Shown: piece after piece, positions 1-13,692 of the stretch
Layout: each line of letters starts with the position of its first letter
Position numbering within the stretch: position 1 is the stretch's first letter
From: Steinernema hermaphroditum
Lineage: Eukaryota > Nematoda > Chromadorea > Rhabditida > Steinernematidae
Direction: 5' to 3'
DNA: 64,000 nt
Assembly: GCA_030435675.1 (NCBI GenBank)
Contig: CM059623.1
Coordinates: forward strand, 9,636,012 to 9,700,011
Position numbers and translations under genes: made by a program
Notes under the pieces: model-generated
Seen by the model: the letters and a program-made list of their open reading frames with translations, nothing else
The model's database searches: none
What the model was told of the DNA's origin: nothing

Positions 1-3
1 GAT

Positions 4-3000
4 TCCCGAATGGATCACTTGGTGGCCCGCATAAGACGCATTGGGAAACTGAAGAACCTCTCGGACGCCCTCCTGCTCAGAATCCTCGACAGCAGCGACT
101 TCCACCCCGACCGCGTGGGAAATGGCGTCGTCTGTAAGTGTGCACGAGTCGAAATGTCGCCCAATTAATCCAAAAATATCGCCTTTGAGGAGGGCGCGAG
201 TGGCGACACGCGCTGTCCAACCTAATTAGGCTCGTTTGCTCACGAGCACTCGAGTCCAATCGCTCCAAATGGAGCTCATAAAGTGGCCGAGGAGAGCATA
301 AACTTGCAGGGAATTGGTGGACTTCAGTTTAATCAAGAGGCTTTTTGACGACCGTTGGGAATCGAGTAGGAAGTGTTGGTCAAGACACATGTTTCGGAGT
401 GGGATGGAGGCGGAGGACAAGAAGCTCGATGAGGGGTCAATGGGTTTTGGGGGAAGGTACGAACGTGTCTTGGAAAGACCTCTTTCTATCCAGATAAGAG
501 CTATACACTAAACGTCAAGCTCAATCTGTTAAGAAGGAGTATAACGGATAGCTTCAAGCAAAGAAACAACATTATAAAAATTTATACATACCTTAAATCC
601 AGATCTGGAAAATGAGAACTGAAAAAAAGAGAAGATCGACTTTTGGGTATACTGTAATTTGTGGATCGTCGTCTGGAAAATTTGAAAGAAGTGTCCGTTA
701 TGAACGGCACCATTTTTAATCATTTCAATTTGAGCTTTGTACCATAATTTTATGTCAGTTAGAACAACTAACGACATTTGTTCCTTTTTGTATTTTCTTT
801 TGAGACATTGCACTCCTCGAACAACGTATGTTCTAAGTCACCAACGCACTTTACTCTTCGAGAGTCACCTATGCGCACAAACATAAAATCCGATCCCATT
901 TCCGCCCGTATTTGCCCCTTTCTGACGCGCCTTGTGCCAACCTATTCACATCTCGCATTATAACAAATCTGCAATTCCGAGAAAAAACGCGGAGACCCAC
1001 TACCAAATGCATTATTCAGTTACTTCTCGGCTCGTGGCTTACAGACGCCAATCGGCTCCTAGTAATCCCATTCGTCTCGGATTTGTATTTGCCGTCACGC
1101 GTCCTAATGACACAATTTCCCTTTGATACCTCCATGAGGACGTCAATTCCGGCCGGGGCGATATCCATTGCTCGCCCACGGCAATAAATCTCTCCTCACG
1201 TTTCGATTCCATTTCCTTTCAATTTGCCCACGACGCCGTCGCCGCCACGACAATCCTGGAAACCGAAGCTAATTCGGTTGCCGTGGGCGCCTAAGCGATG
1301 TGCAGTGGAAGCGCCACGGGAGTTGTTTATTTTAGGCATGTGCCTCCGGTCGCTCTTTTGTCGGTCCGTTCGATTCTGATGTTTGTTTAATCGAACGAGT
1401 TTGTCGCCAACGGTGTTTATCTTCTTTTCCCGGAAGGCGCTTTGTGAATAGGGACTCCGAGAACGGTTTGATTTCTGGGCTTTTACATATGCGATTGAGT
1501 GGAGATTTTCGACAAAACCATGAATATCCTTTTCTGTAATTGCACACTTGATAAAAGAAAAAACGCTCATATAATAATGCCAACGTTTTTCTACGAACAT
1601 ATGAAATGTTCTACGAAATAAAAAACACATTAAATCTCTTCTGGAATCTGCACCTCAAACGTCATAAGCAGGTGATTACACAGTCGATCTTTTTGCAACC
1701 TGAATAAAATCATATAACGTGCATATCTTGCCAGAACCGCATCAGGGTGGATGTCTTATTACCAGGAACTGCCTATTTTCCATAGGCCATAGAAAGAGCT
1801 TCTCGAGACGGCGCGGGTGGTCAGGCAATTTCAGCGTCTCGCAATAGAAAAAGCCAAATAGTACTTGGCGCTTTCGCATTACACATTCGTATGTTTACTG
1901 TTTCAATCTTCTTAATCTTGTACTACAGTACGCCATGCAAGACATCTCATAATCAAAGTACAGCGAAGTGCTGAATCTGGGCTAATGTTGGCGCCTTTAG
2001 CTGTAAATTGTGACTTGTAATTGCTAACACGGTTTATCTTTCTTCAAACTAGCCATGAGGCCAGCGCTCACCTCCACTGAGTCGACTACTGGTTAGATGC
2101 CAATTGACGTAATTCACTTTTCGGTTGCAGGTGCTAAAACTCGATTTTCTGCCACATAGTTAGTGACCCCTTCTTGTTGCACGTTACTTGTGTTCTTGGT
2201 AAACAAGCCCTGTGGTTCTCTTAGAAATTACCTTATTTGCGATCCACTATGGCAGATTCAAGCCCTAAGTGGAAATGATCGCTTCCTACCTGGACGCGCA
2301 ATAGGGCATGTTCCTCTCGGAAGCGACTGACGTAGACACTAATATTTTCATCTCTAAAGTCTCAACTTCGTAGCTGATCTTTCTGCACTTCAGCTACAGC
2401 TAAGTTGGCCGTCTGACTCCTCGTGTTACTTGATCCAACTAATCCAACTATCTTGATCACCATTTCACTTGCAGTGTTCCGCCAAGGAGACGCGACCGCC
2501 TTCTGGTACCTTCTGCTCTCGGGCGAAGTCGAGCTCTACCTACCCTATCCCCAGGTAGTCCGTAATCTTCATAATAACAGTGATTTATCGCGCCTTCTCA
2601 GGCTGATTGGCGGTTGCAGGGCGTTGGCGCGGGCTCCCTCTTCGGCGAATTGTATATTCCGAAGCACACGTGCTCGGCCAGAGTCACGCGTCCCGCCGAG
2701 TTCGTCCGCATCAGCCAGTCTCACTTCACGGCCGTCTACAATGTAGGTTCCAACGCTATCCCATAAATCGGAAGTGACGCTGAATGCTACCGATAAAGGT
2801 GAACAGAGGTTTGCAAGACCCGATTCCCAGTGGCATAAAGGACTAGCGCATGAAAAGATATTTGATTCAAATTAAAGGATCAAACAAATTGGAACCTTGT
2901 TAGTAAGGTTGTCGAATCGTCGTACTGATATTCGAATAAAAAGTAAACATGAATAACGAACTAAGAACCACCAGTGTGCATCGCATGGATCATTTCCAGG

Positions 3001-6000
3001 GCTACCAACAAAATGGAGGTTTGCGATCCGGTATTCGATCGAATTTCATCGAACCGAATAGAATAAATTTGATCGAATACCGGACCTCGATTTTATTTTA
3101 TTTCTTTATAGTTTCTATTTCTCTCGGTATCAAGTGGTAGCCCTGGAGTTGACCCATATGACCCATACACTAGTGATTCTAATTAGGTATTCATTCTTTA
3201 CAGTCTTCGAAAAAATTCGTTGTATACCACCCACCTACGCTAGGAACGTGCGAATCGTAAATGCATCTAAAGGTCACAGCAAGAACTCGTCGATAATGCC
3301 GTTTTTTTTTCACCGTAAAAGGTTAATCAAAAACGATCAGAAAATTGGCGTCTCCTTAGTATGATATCATAATTTATCGCATTTTCTGAAGGAGCGAGAA
3401 ATACTTATGATTGCATAATTCATGGAATAGCGCACATGAATTATATCGCTTCCATGTATTAATTAAGAGGATGCTCATAAATATCTAATCCGTAGCCTTT
3501 CCAAAAAATATATAAATCTATAGAAGAGAGGATAAACTCAATAAAATGACGAAAAAAAGACTTTTTTTCCGTGGAATCTTCTTCTTCGCGCTAGAATGGA
3601 CGTTTCAATTTCTTTTGTGGTATATAAGCGTAATAATAATGCATTGGAACGTTTAAATCGCCACTCTTGTGAGAGGGATCTGGGTGCATAGCGGATAATT
3701 TCATTTCCACTGCCGGCTGACATGAACAGATATATTTCACATGTCAAACGAACGAAGGATCCGGGTATATAGATAAGCGTACTATGTGTAGGTTCTTCCA
3801 TTGAACAAGGTTTGCATAGGCAGGGATTAGTAAGTCTCTTTTTCACATTTCTATTTGCGTAGTGTAGAGAAAGGTCCTCAAACCCTAATGGTGTACACAC
3901 AATAGCTATGTGATTCATTTATGTTAACACCAAAGGGGTAAGTGAGAACCACATGCACTTATGACGCAAATCGGCAAAGAATGAATGCGTCTTTTCGATA
4001 ACGGAAATGATGCCCTTTGGAACTTACTCTTTAGAATCGCAATTAGCCATTTAGGCACCCGAAAAGTCCATGTATTTGTGAAGTATAATTAAAAAGATTT
4101 GACTTGTTCAGAGTGAGAAATCTATTACATATTATTCCATATAATCAATCAAATTATGCATGAAAACAGGAGATCTTTCCACCTTAGACTACACCAAAAC
4201 TCCAACTTCGCTTCTCGAGTGAGACTGTCAGCACTTCTGACAGCTAACCTGCTAACCAATCCAGTTCTCCTGAACACTGTCCATTTCAGAAGCACGCCGA
4301 CCACCTGCAACCGTTCATAACCGTGATGGAGGATCTGACGAGCGAGGTGACGTCCCGTAAGTGTCGACTTCAGCAACAAAACAAATCGCAACTCATGATT
4401 GATTGGGGCGCTGCGCGACAAAAACAATGTCGAGCGGGACTTTTTTAGGTGCCATCGAGATTGATGGCGGTGTTCCGCCTTAATTAGTCTCTTGATACGC
4501 GCCCTTTCCCGAGATGTCCAGCGCGCGCGTCTACGTGTGCTGAATTCGTTTTTGTCGGCTCATATCCAAATCACGACCCAGAAGGCCACTCGTAAATTCT
4601 GAAAATCTCTGCGCGCCCTTTCGAGGAGTTCGGAAATCTCACGTTTTGGCGTCGCGTCACGCGTACTCGTTCACGCTCCGAGAAGCACCCTGCGAGACGT
4701 TTTGGTCTGTCTTCCGCTCGGGTGGAGGTGGCCATTTGGGCGAGGACAAGTCACTTGCTCTGGTTCACGCGATCTAGATTTGACTCATGTCGATGCACTA
4801 ATTTCTGATGTGCTAGGCCTTTTCCTACAGAAGTGACAAGGACGAATAGGATTCAAACCGGTGGAAAATGTGACGATTGATCTTCCAAAGGGCGTCATTT
4901 AAATTATCTCCAATTCAAATGTTTGTGTTTTTGGATCAAAAAAAGCTAAACATAGAGCTTGGCCGATAGTGCACTCTGTACACTCCACAGGGAGGAAAAT
5001 ATTACTAACGTGTCTTGTATTTTTAGATACCTCACTTTTTTTATCTTCTTGATTATTAAATTCAAAAAATAACATCACCAGCATCTTCATTTTTGTCGAT
5101 TCCGTTTCAGTGAAATTGCGCTAGACTCTCTCGATTTCTACACATCCATAAAATATAAAATTGCAGTTTCCGCTGGCAAAGGTCACGGCGAACATCATTA
5201 GATATGCACTTGTTTTTGTTTTTCGTCCACGGACATCACCAGCATCTTCATTGGAGCGTCACAAGTGCGAAGTTGTGGGTGAAGGCAGTACAAATCGCAT
5301 TTTAATCCCCTTGTACTTTCCATTTTGGTTGATATTATATGTAGTGCGCTAATTTCCATAACCTCTTTACCGAAGTAAAACTCTCCGCCGATCAGACGGA
5401 TTTTCCATTAATATTTGTGCACAGGTAGTTTCAATATATCTACAGTCGTTTTTTTATATCTGCGATTCTTTTGTCAAAGTTGTGTCCGGAAGCAGCCGTC
5501 AATATGGTCACCGTCGCTTGCCAAACTGTCAAACTCTTTTTGCACATATCCACTAGACCCGGGAGGCATCCCCGCCAAGCTTTATCCTGTTGATTTTATA
5601 CATGTGCGTACTTACTCCTACCGGTTTTCCTAATCTTGGCGGATTATAGCTAGGTCTTTTTTTCACATAATCTCACATAATTCGTTGTATGAGTAAGATT
5701 TGAACGGAGCGAGTTTTCAGTGATTATTAAATAAAAGATCCTCCTGTGTATATCCTGAAAAACAGCGACTGATGCGAATTGCTGGTGCATCGGCTACCTA
5801 TATTGGATCTTACTACGATACAGTGACCTGATGGACCATAAATTCACATCTGTTTATGGATTATATAACGGAAATAGGAATAGTCTGCCAATTACCATAC
5901 CTGGTTGCATCGGCCCATCAAATCAAAGGATCTGTCGGACTGATGACAATCTCAGAAAGGAGCAAATCTTATGTACACCTCTGCTTTCTTCCGACGGAAG

Positions 6001-9000
6001 ACGCGTGTAGTCAAAACATAGTCCGTGTTTGTGAATGCAGAGTTTCACAAATGGCAAATCTCTTGTGACTTCCACCAACTTCTTGAACAGACTGAACACA
6101 TATTGCGGCGGTCCTTTAAGACCGCAAAGATCGAAGGTGAAGTCACATGCAGGTGAAACATTTGTAGGAAAGTGTCAAGGCGATGAAGCATCTGCATAAA
6201 CTTCTCCCTACTAAATTTTTTAATAAAAGAAGAGTGTTCGGCGAGGATTAAACTTTGCGGTTTTGGCTATCTACGCCGTGTGATATGGTTCCGTTTTTTG
6301 CACATCGGTTCCGTGTACACATCAACCCCAGTGTCCGTGGCTGGATTATTTTCGCCGCTTAATTGTAATCTTAATTGTAAACCTACAAATCTTGCCCACT
6401 AGTGGGCTAATTACACATAAATACTGGGATATTCGACCTTTCAATCCACTTACATATGTATAGCTGTACATGATTTGAATCTTGATCCTGATCAGAGATT
6501 TTTATGATCCTCCATACTGTACCCATTATCAGTTGCATCCTTTGCCATTGATGCGCCTTTTGTTATTTGTAGTGTTTTTTCGGGAATTCTTGTTTTTGTC
6601 CCACCGATGAGAATGACAAGCACAAGACACACCAGTCTGAACGGCCTCTTTTGATCCGTCTAAGTCGCTAAGATTGTCAAGGTATATGTGACTCGCGCTG
6701 TTCGCACGGCCCGAGAGGACCTTAAACTCCGTCAGAACATCATAAAAGTACACTATTGCCGCCAATCCAATTGTTTACTCATATTTCCTTGTTTTCGGGC
6801 CTCCAGTGCAGCCTTATACGTCACCAGAGAAGAAAACAATTAGCAAATGTTTTTTCGTCTATAGCGCCCGGCGTGTTCTGTTTGTGCCGCTGGGACAGCT
6901 GATTGGATCCAGACCACTTGGTCCTTTGATCGGCTTTTATCGAACCGTCTAATCCCCGAAGGTTGAAGTTTGTCTTCTAATCTCCCCCGCCTGAAAGTTC
7001 CTTCTTCTTTGCTGCACGTACAGAGCGCTTAGTATAGACGCTTCCTTGTTGTGTACTTCAGATCCTCATGCTTCGCTCAGAGAGTCAGATGGCGTCTTTT
7101 TTCAGACGTTTAGATTAGGAAAAGTCTGTTTTTCTGTCTCACCCTGGCTGGATATGTGTCTTTGTATTTTCGGACTGCGCACTTCCGGACTGAGAGGTCA
7201 TAACGATTAAGTATGCGTCGCTTCAAACGCTACTTTTGATGAACGTTTCGAACTTATCCCTGCAATTAGCAATGTCCTTCAGGTGTGCCTGGATTGCTTC
7301 TGAGTTTAGCTTCTCGAAGAAGTGGCCAAGTACCTCTTCAACGCCCAGAGAGACTCGCGCCGAAACACAGATATGACAGATTTCGCTCTCATTTTCGTCG
7401 CCTTTCGATCCTTAACTATTCGCTCGATGTAATCTCATTGCGTTTCCATTGGTCGTTCATCAGTGTTCTCCCCTGTGAAACGTGCCTTTGAACGTTTTTA
7501 AATATCGTGATCGACCCTTGTGATCGACTACTTTTGGTCGTGCTGTGTAGGGTATGGCCCCAAATGCCCTAATACTAGAGTTACCCATACAAAACAGACC
7601 AAATCGCGAAATCGAACAAACCGCGTGATTGCATTAACTTCTACACTTTTGAGATTTGAACTTTGAGCTCGAAATCCCAATGGATTAGCAGTCCATCGCT
7701 TTAACCACTCGGATTCTTGATCACGGTTCTGTCCATTTGTGACCGTTACGGTGACTCCGACCTTCACGGTTCGAAAACGCCGTCGAATTTCGTGTTATAA
7801 GATGTTTCTGGTGGTCTCACAATCGGCCCAAGTAGTATAGTGGTTAGTACTCCACGTTGTGGCCGTGGCGACGCAGGTTCGATTCCTGCCTTGAGCAGTT
7901 CTTTTTCCTCTTTTCATATAGACTTCTTTCACTTGTTGTCTGTTGTCTGAAAGTGTTCACTCTCTGAGAAATGAGTTGAATGAGCGGTCGATCTTACCAC
8001 CCCGGTTCCCAAAAGGCCTGGAACACCAAGAACACCGTAATCACCGCTCAACTCCGCCTGTACCAATAATGTAAACATCTATACTCCTCTCTAGAGACAT
8101 GCGGTGTCAGTCTTTTGATTTTCCAAAGCGACATTTCATCATTTGCTAAATTATATTTATGTTCGCACTTTCTGAAATTGATCTATCGGGGCAAGAGACC
8201 TTTCATGAAACGTATGTTCCGCCACAAATCAACTCCGAGTGCGTTTTTTCCTTTGGATGCCCTAGTTCCATTAGCGACTTCCTCCAACATCCTCTTGTCG
8301 ATGATCTCCAGCAATGCATTCATCATGCTTTGTGTCGCCAGCATCGTTAATCGTTTCTGTTCTTAATCCAACTGCTCTGTGAATGTGATTGTGTGCCGGA
8401 GACACAAAATCCGAACGTTCTGAGTGTAAAGCAAAGGTGGACTTAGTTTTTTGTCCACTTCCGGATGCACTAATTCCATTAGTGATTTCCGCTTCGTTTG
8501 TACATTTCTCCTCCGCAAAGATCAGGGGTGAAAAACGAAGCCCATAAAGCCTCTCGTTGCCATCTAGGCCCATCGACTTCTTCTATTTGTGAGTTCCACT
8601 CAATGCCGTACATGTCCAGTGTTTACATTGCTCCACTTCACACCCTTTGATGAGCCTTTCATTAACTTATTTTTCTTCTTTTTCTTTCGCGGCTTTTCCG
8701 GGAGCCCGTGGCCAGTCATAACAACTTGTTTGTTTAATTACTCATCCTTCCATTCCAAGCACCGAGTTATTCAACTCATTCTACGTCCATTCATCGCCTG
8801 TGGAGCTCAGCTCAGTCCACTTGACACCTACTGCGTCCCAAGGCATTCCACCGAGATCTAATAACTTAATCGAACAACCTTAATATTCTCAAAAGTGCCA
8901 TTTCATTAGCTTTGTTCGATTGCCACGGATAGAATTTGTACTTTCGTCATTAGCTATTATTCGGCTCCTTTCAGCAAGTTCTTGTTGATGTCCGAGCTTT

Positions 9001-12000
9001 TCCCTTCGACATGGTGAACAGGAGCCTTAGATTAGGGCCCTGACTGATCATATAAGCTTATATTGGGTTGGTACAAAGGGACATTATGGTCACATTTATG
9101 AATTTTCCTTTCATGCTGTGCTTCTTCTTGTTTGTGTTTTAAATGTTTTGCTTTTTTGAAAGCTGCTTTTGCGACATTTCCCCCAAAAGAAATCAACTCT
9201 TATAATAACAAAATGCAGGAAAGCTACGCGTACGGCAGGAGGCCACTGAGAACGGCAACATTGCCAAGTTCTATGTTCTCGATCACCGGTATTCCACGAT
9301 CGCCATTAAAACAAAATGGTCAAAAATTGAACCAACAAAGACGCCCGTGTTGTCTAAGTAGCCCTAGATGATGATCATTCCTTCACTCTTGTCCCTTCTT
9401 CAATCCCATCAATGGTCACTTTGTGTGTATCTTCTTCGCTCGCAAGCCCGCTCATGATAAACAACAACGACAGACATTATTAGCATAATGATAGCTTCTC
9501 GGCGCCAATATGTCGCGAGAAATGTTCGAAACAAAAACAGGCAATTATCGATCGAGTGAGTGGCGACTACCAATTTATGCAAATGATAGTGTGCGTCGCC
9601 TGGGGCGCTGCAATTTGCGTGATTCCGAGAAGAAAGGCGTCGATTTCGCAAATTGGCACTTAGAGGGGAAGGCTAAAGCGCTTCTTTTTCAGAGGAACGC
9701 GGCAATCCGTACGACTTCGCCGAATTCCACGACCGGTGCATCGCCATCGCCGACGACATGAACAATGAGCGGATCATAAGTGTCGATGAGCACGGAATGC
9801 CGCAGATGAACGGAGCCGTCGCCCCCGTGGCGGTGAACGGCGCCAATGGAGGGTCGTGGAACGCCCCTCACGGAGTCTTCGAGTTGAGTAACTCTTTGGT
9901 AGGGCGATGAGCTGGTGGCCAAATGGAACACTTGAGGTTTAGTCGTTCGAGTCGAGAGTCACAGAAGCTGGAATTATCCTGAAGAGGACGATGCTCTACA
10001 GGGCGCCCATGATGATGAAGGATAGGAAGTGTAACCAGCAGGTGAGCGCTAGAGAACCATCCTAAAAGACCTGTAAATTTGGGACACAAGATATCGAGAA
10101 TTTCACACGATCTCACCATTACAGATCTATCCGAACTGCATGGTCGGCTCGGAGATGATCGACTGGCTAGGACAGCTCTCCACCGAGGTTCTCGGGGGTA
10201 GCACTCAACCCCTCTCGCACTTCCAGCTGATCGGGATGTGGCAGACGCTCCTGGAGCACAACGTCATCTGTCACGGTTGGTGTAGGTGTCGTGTCGTCTC
10301 TTTCTTATGCATGCACTCTTTCTTTTCACCGTCCAGAAGTCTTTCGGGACGTGACCAAGTCGCCGGGCACTCTCCGTCTCTACATCACCGGAAACGGTAC
10401 TTTCACCTTATAAACACTAGTTCTGGGGTGCACTCGACGTCTTCGCAGGCTACAGCTTCTCAGTGCTATCTTTACAGTAACCAATGAGCAGCAGTTCAAA
10501 GACAAGTACGTCTTCTATCGCTGGGTCATCGACGACCCTCTAGACGACTATTTCCGTCGCCGCGCCACGCACCCCAACATGAAACCAATGCCGGCGGGGG
10601 GCTTCGTCAATGGATTCTCCGCCGCCAAAGACGTGCTCCCCGCAGAAGTGCTCACCAATCTGCCCAGCGAAGCCGACCTTTCCTCGGCCATATTCTTCCT
10701 GAGTACCGTAGGACCCGACTCTCTCTTCCGGATGATTCTGCGCAAGACGTTAGTTTCAGCCCTACCTCCTCCCAGCCTAGCGATTCTCTTTCAGCGATAG
10801 GAGCGCCGAGGAACTCGAGCTGGTCTACGAAGAACTTCTCCACATCAAGGCGCTCGCCCACTTGAGTACGATGGTGAAGAGGGAGCTGGCCACCGTAATC
10901 GGCTACGAGCAGCATCAGCACATCGGCACGGTGCTGTTCCATCAGGGCGATCCGGGCAAGAGCTGGTACATCATTCTGAAGGGGAGCGTCGATGTGAGTA
11001 TCCACGGAAAGGGAATCGTCTGCACTCTGCACGAAGGCGACGACTTCGGGAAGCTGGCGCTGGTGAACGACGCCCCTCGCGCGGCGACTATCGCCCTCAG
11101 GGAGGAGAACACTCAGTTCCTGGTGGTCGACAAGCACGACTTTAACAGGTATGTCCTGAGCTTAGATCATATCCCACCGCCCATTTTCAGAATCCTTCGA
11201 GATGTCGAGGCCAACACGGTCCGCTTGAAAGAACATGGTCACGACGTTCTGGTACTGGAGAAGATCCACAGCACATATCCCCTCTCGTCCGAGCCCCAGA
11301 TCTCTTCCTCCGTGACTCCACCGAGGCCACAATGCTGGTAAAACACGCAAGACATCTCTCAAAATCGCCAATCTGTCCAATCTCTAGCTACTCAGTGATG
11401 GCCGGCCTGCCGGAGAAGATGGTCGAATACGTGCTGGAGACGAGAATCGACGCCCAGTACGACAACGACATGCTGGACACCTTCCTGGAGGACTTCATCC
11501 TCACACACATCATCTTCATGCCGTCGAACATCCTCTGCAACTACTTGAAGAACTACTACCAGCGGAGGTACACCTCCGCCGTTGTGAAGAGCATTCCTAT
11601 GTCGGCGGTGGAGTCGGAGGTGGACTTCGAGCAGAGGATCACCGCCAAGAGACGAGTGGTCACCTTCTTGGACCTCTGGCAGAGGATCCTCGGCCTGCAC
11701 TTCTTCTTGGACCCCGTGGCCAATTCCTTCATTGAAGTAAAGCAGCTCCATCGTCCAGTCCTACTGTACTCTGTGCTTAAGGAAATTTACTGTTGCGTGC
11801 TCGAAGATTCGAAGTGTCTTCCGAACATGGTCGCCATCCTACATCACATGACGTCTATCCGCGAGCTGAGGGAGAACGCGAAGCGAATCCTCTCCCGGCA
11901 TCCTACCGTAGTCCTCGACTGCGGGGTGTACAGTAGCCAGGCGCCGGCTCCGAACCCCATTTTACCGATTGACACTTGTGAGTTGGAATAAGAGAGAAGA

Positions 12001-13351
12001 GCTGCGAGCTGAAGAGAACATTGCAGGCAATCAGCCGGTCTACATTTCGGACACCACCTACTTCACCCTGAGCATCAGGCTGGACAAAACGGCGACTAAC
12101 GTGGCCGATCTGGCAAGGAGGAAGTTCAGATATGATAACAACGAGGAATGCTATCTGGTGGAGGTCAAGTCCAGTGGAGGTGAGCGTCAACTTGCGCCAG
12201 AAGCACCAAGGTCCCTGCTTTTCCAGAAAAAGTGATCTTCTCACCCACAGAAGTCAGCGTCCCAACCATGCTCGGCCTAAATAGCAAACTCTACGTCGCG
12301 TACAAAGACGAGATCGACTCCTTGGGTACGGTAGCCGACCAGAACACCACTCTGGAGCCTCTGTACACGAGCACCGTCGAGATCCTGAGCAGCCACGACA
12401 TCGCCTACCACTTGGCCATGCACCACCGACAGCTCTTCGAGGCCACCGACGAGATCGAGCTGATCACGCAGGTCATCGGAAGGGACCAGTTCCCGGGAAG
12501 GGTTCCCTCCAACCTGGACATCTTGATGAGACGTTTCAATGAGGTCCAATTCTGGACAACCACGGAGATTCTCTTGGCACACAACGCCTCCAAGAGGCTG
12601 AACCTGTTGAAGAAGTTCATAAAAATAGCCATACAGTAAGCTCAATTGCACTTCTATCCAGCGTAGTGCTCTACATATTTCAGCGCTAAGGAGAACAAGG
12701 ACCTGATGACTCTGTTCGCCGTCACGCTCGGCCTGAGCAACATTGCAGTGAGCAGGCTAACTCACCTCTGGGATGTAAGGGAGCCTCAAAATTGCATAAG
12801 TTCGATCGCCTTTTCTAGAAACTCGGCTCCAAAATGCGGCGACAGTACGCAGAATTCGAGTCTCTTCTCGATCCCTCCAGGAATCATCGGGCCTACCGTA
12901 TGCTGGTGTCCAAGATGAGTCCTCCGGTCATCCCCTTCGTGCCTCTCCTCCTCAAGGACCTCACCTTCACTCACGAGGGAAACAAGACCTACTTCACGGG
13001 GTTGGTCAACTTCGAGAAGATGGTATACCTCGACTAACCGTCTACTTTCAAATCGCCTCTTTTAGCACATGATTGCCAACATCCTCAGGAGCTTCAGGAA
13101 CTGCAAATCCAAGACAGTCGGTTAGCGACCTTCCTATAATCGTCGCTCCAAAACCAGTGCATTTCAGATACCACCATCCACCCAAAGAAGGTCTACGACA
13201 CACAAACTCTCATAAAGTGGGTGATTGTCCGGCATCTACACATCCTCAATCAGCGTTTTTCAGAAATTTCCGCGTAATCGACAACCAAAGAAGGCTTATG
13301 GAACTTTCCTACATGATCGAACCAAATAGAAGAGCGGTTGGAAACCGATAA
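4..13351 (+). CDS. epac-1: Epac-type cAMP-regulated Rap guanine nucleotide exchange factor (5' end outside window)
   Basis: Exchanges GDP for GTP on Rap GTPases when cAMP binds. Twenty exons were placed: 4-133, 2475-2554, 2620-2742, 4290-4356, 9693-9887, 9968-10041, 10125-10275, 10337-10396, 10478-10748, 10795-11148, 11191-11339, 11390-11736, 11782-11977, 12027-12179, 12227-12635, 12684-12774, 12819-13022, 13066-13120, 13168-13216, 13264-13351. Together they give about 1,081 residues in one frame. Domain order is that of vertebrate EPAC2/RAPGEF4: cyclic-nucleotide domain 1 (exons 1-4), DEP (10125-10396), cyclic-nucleotide domain 2 with [16 protein letters not shown] (10795-11148), REM (11390-11900), RA-like (11950-12270) and RasGEF (12340-13260) with [13 protein letters not shown] and FTHEGNKTY. 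The C-terminus [12 protein letters not shown] also matches EPAC2. The phosphate-binding cassette of domain 1 looks eroded. An AATAAA lies at 13465. The first ATG seen (10) may not be the true start, because exons may lie upstream. Confidence 0.93.
2743..4289. other. Epac intron 3, no gene seen apart from one hairpin
   Basis: AT-rich intron between the third and fourth Epac exons. Apart from the short hairpin near 3.05 kb I see no coding exon or RNA gene in it. Confidence 0.6.
3027..3084. repeat. 20-bp inverted repeat with 18-nt loop
   Basis: Arms 3027-3046 and 3065-3084 are reverse complements at 19 of 20 positions (TCCGGTATTCGATC at the outer side). The spacer is 18 nt. It lies in Epac intron 3. 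It could be a miniature element or only a chance hairpin; no flanking target duplication was found. Confidence 0.6.
7640..7722 (-). pseudogene. Degraded tRNA-Ser (anticodon GCT)
   Basis: On the minus strand the D-arm (CCGAGTGGTTAAAGCG) and the anticodon arm (ATGGA-CTGCTAA-TCCAT, anticodon GCT at 7687-7689) are those of serine tRNA. The T-stem around GTTCAAATCTC does not pair, and no 3' acceptor strand matches GATCAAG. It is therefore probably a pseudogene. It lies about 100 bp from the intact tRNA-His on the other strand. Confidence 0.55.
7826..7897 (+). tRNA. tRNA-His (GTG)
   Basis: The 72-nt cloverleaf is complete without an intron. Acceptor GCCCAAG pairs with CTTGAGC with one mismatch. 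The D-arm is GTATAGTGGTTAGTAC, the anticodon arm CCACG-TTGTGGC-CGTGG (anticodon GTG), and the T-arm GCAGG-TTCGATT-CCTGC. Discriminator A follows at 7897. The D-arm and anticodon loop match the animal tRNA-His consensus. It lies inside the large Epac intron on the same strand. Confidence 0.9.
7968..8030 (+). repeat. Dispersed repeat R1, copy 1 (degraded)
   Basis: Shares the order ATGAGTTGA-TGAGCGGTCG, then CCCGGTTCCCAAAAGGCCTGG and ACACCA, with copies at 13.7 kb and 25.8 kb. It is the most diverged copy and begins about 70 bp after the tRNA-His gene. Confidence 0.6.
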
Positions 13352-13464
13352 TCTCCCTTTTCGCTTCGAAATATATCTGTAAATATCCACTGATACCAGT
13401 ATTTATGATGCCAGTGATATAGCCAAGATGTCTATTTAATTATTGTCTTTCTTCACATTTGGCC

Positions 13465-13470
13465 AATAAA
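13465..13470 (+). terminator. Poly(A) signal of Epac
   Basis: AATAAA 114 bp after the Epac stop codon, the first such hexamer downstream. Confidence 0.6.
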
Positions 13471-13692
13471 GTAATTGTGCGTATGATCTTCGTAGATCAT
13501 AAGCTTTGTCTTGAAAATCGTGTATCCCCTGTGGGAGTGATTGTTTCTAGATTATCTATCAGCAAGAATTAAGCACTACATTGTTGTTAAGTGGCGCGAA
13601 AACTCGGTTGACATCCTTTTGACAGTTAACATTGAGGCTTTTCCGAAACCGAAAATGTCTCTTGCTGTCGGCTGAGACTCTGAGTACCGCTG

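Larger units (their letters stand above)
4357..9692. other. Epac intron 4 (5.3 kb) carrying a tRNA gene, a tRNA relic and a repeat
   Basis: Long AT-rich intron. The only features I can support are the tRNA-His gene, the degraded tRNA-Ser on the opposite strand and one copy of a dispersed repeat, all between 7.6 and 8.05 kb. Short ORFs elsewhere lack splice sites in phase with Epac or any recognisable motif. Confidence 0.6.

Noticed and set aside
3538..3918. 126-residue minus-strand ORF in the Epac intron
   Set aside because: No recognisable motif, no splice or poly(A) context, and AT-rich composition.
7306..7405. Possible extra Epac exon (frame [18 protein letters not shown])
   Set aside because: It has an acceptor-like TTTAG, but no donor keeps the phase. 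Exon 4290-4356 already joins the flanking Epac exons in phase.
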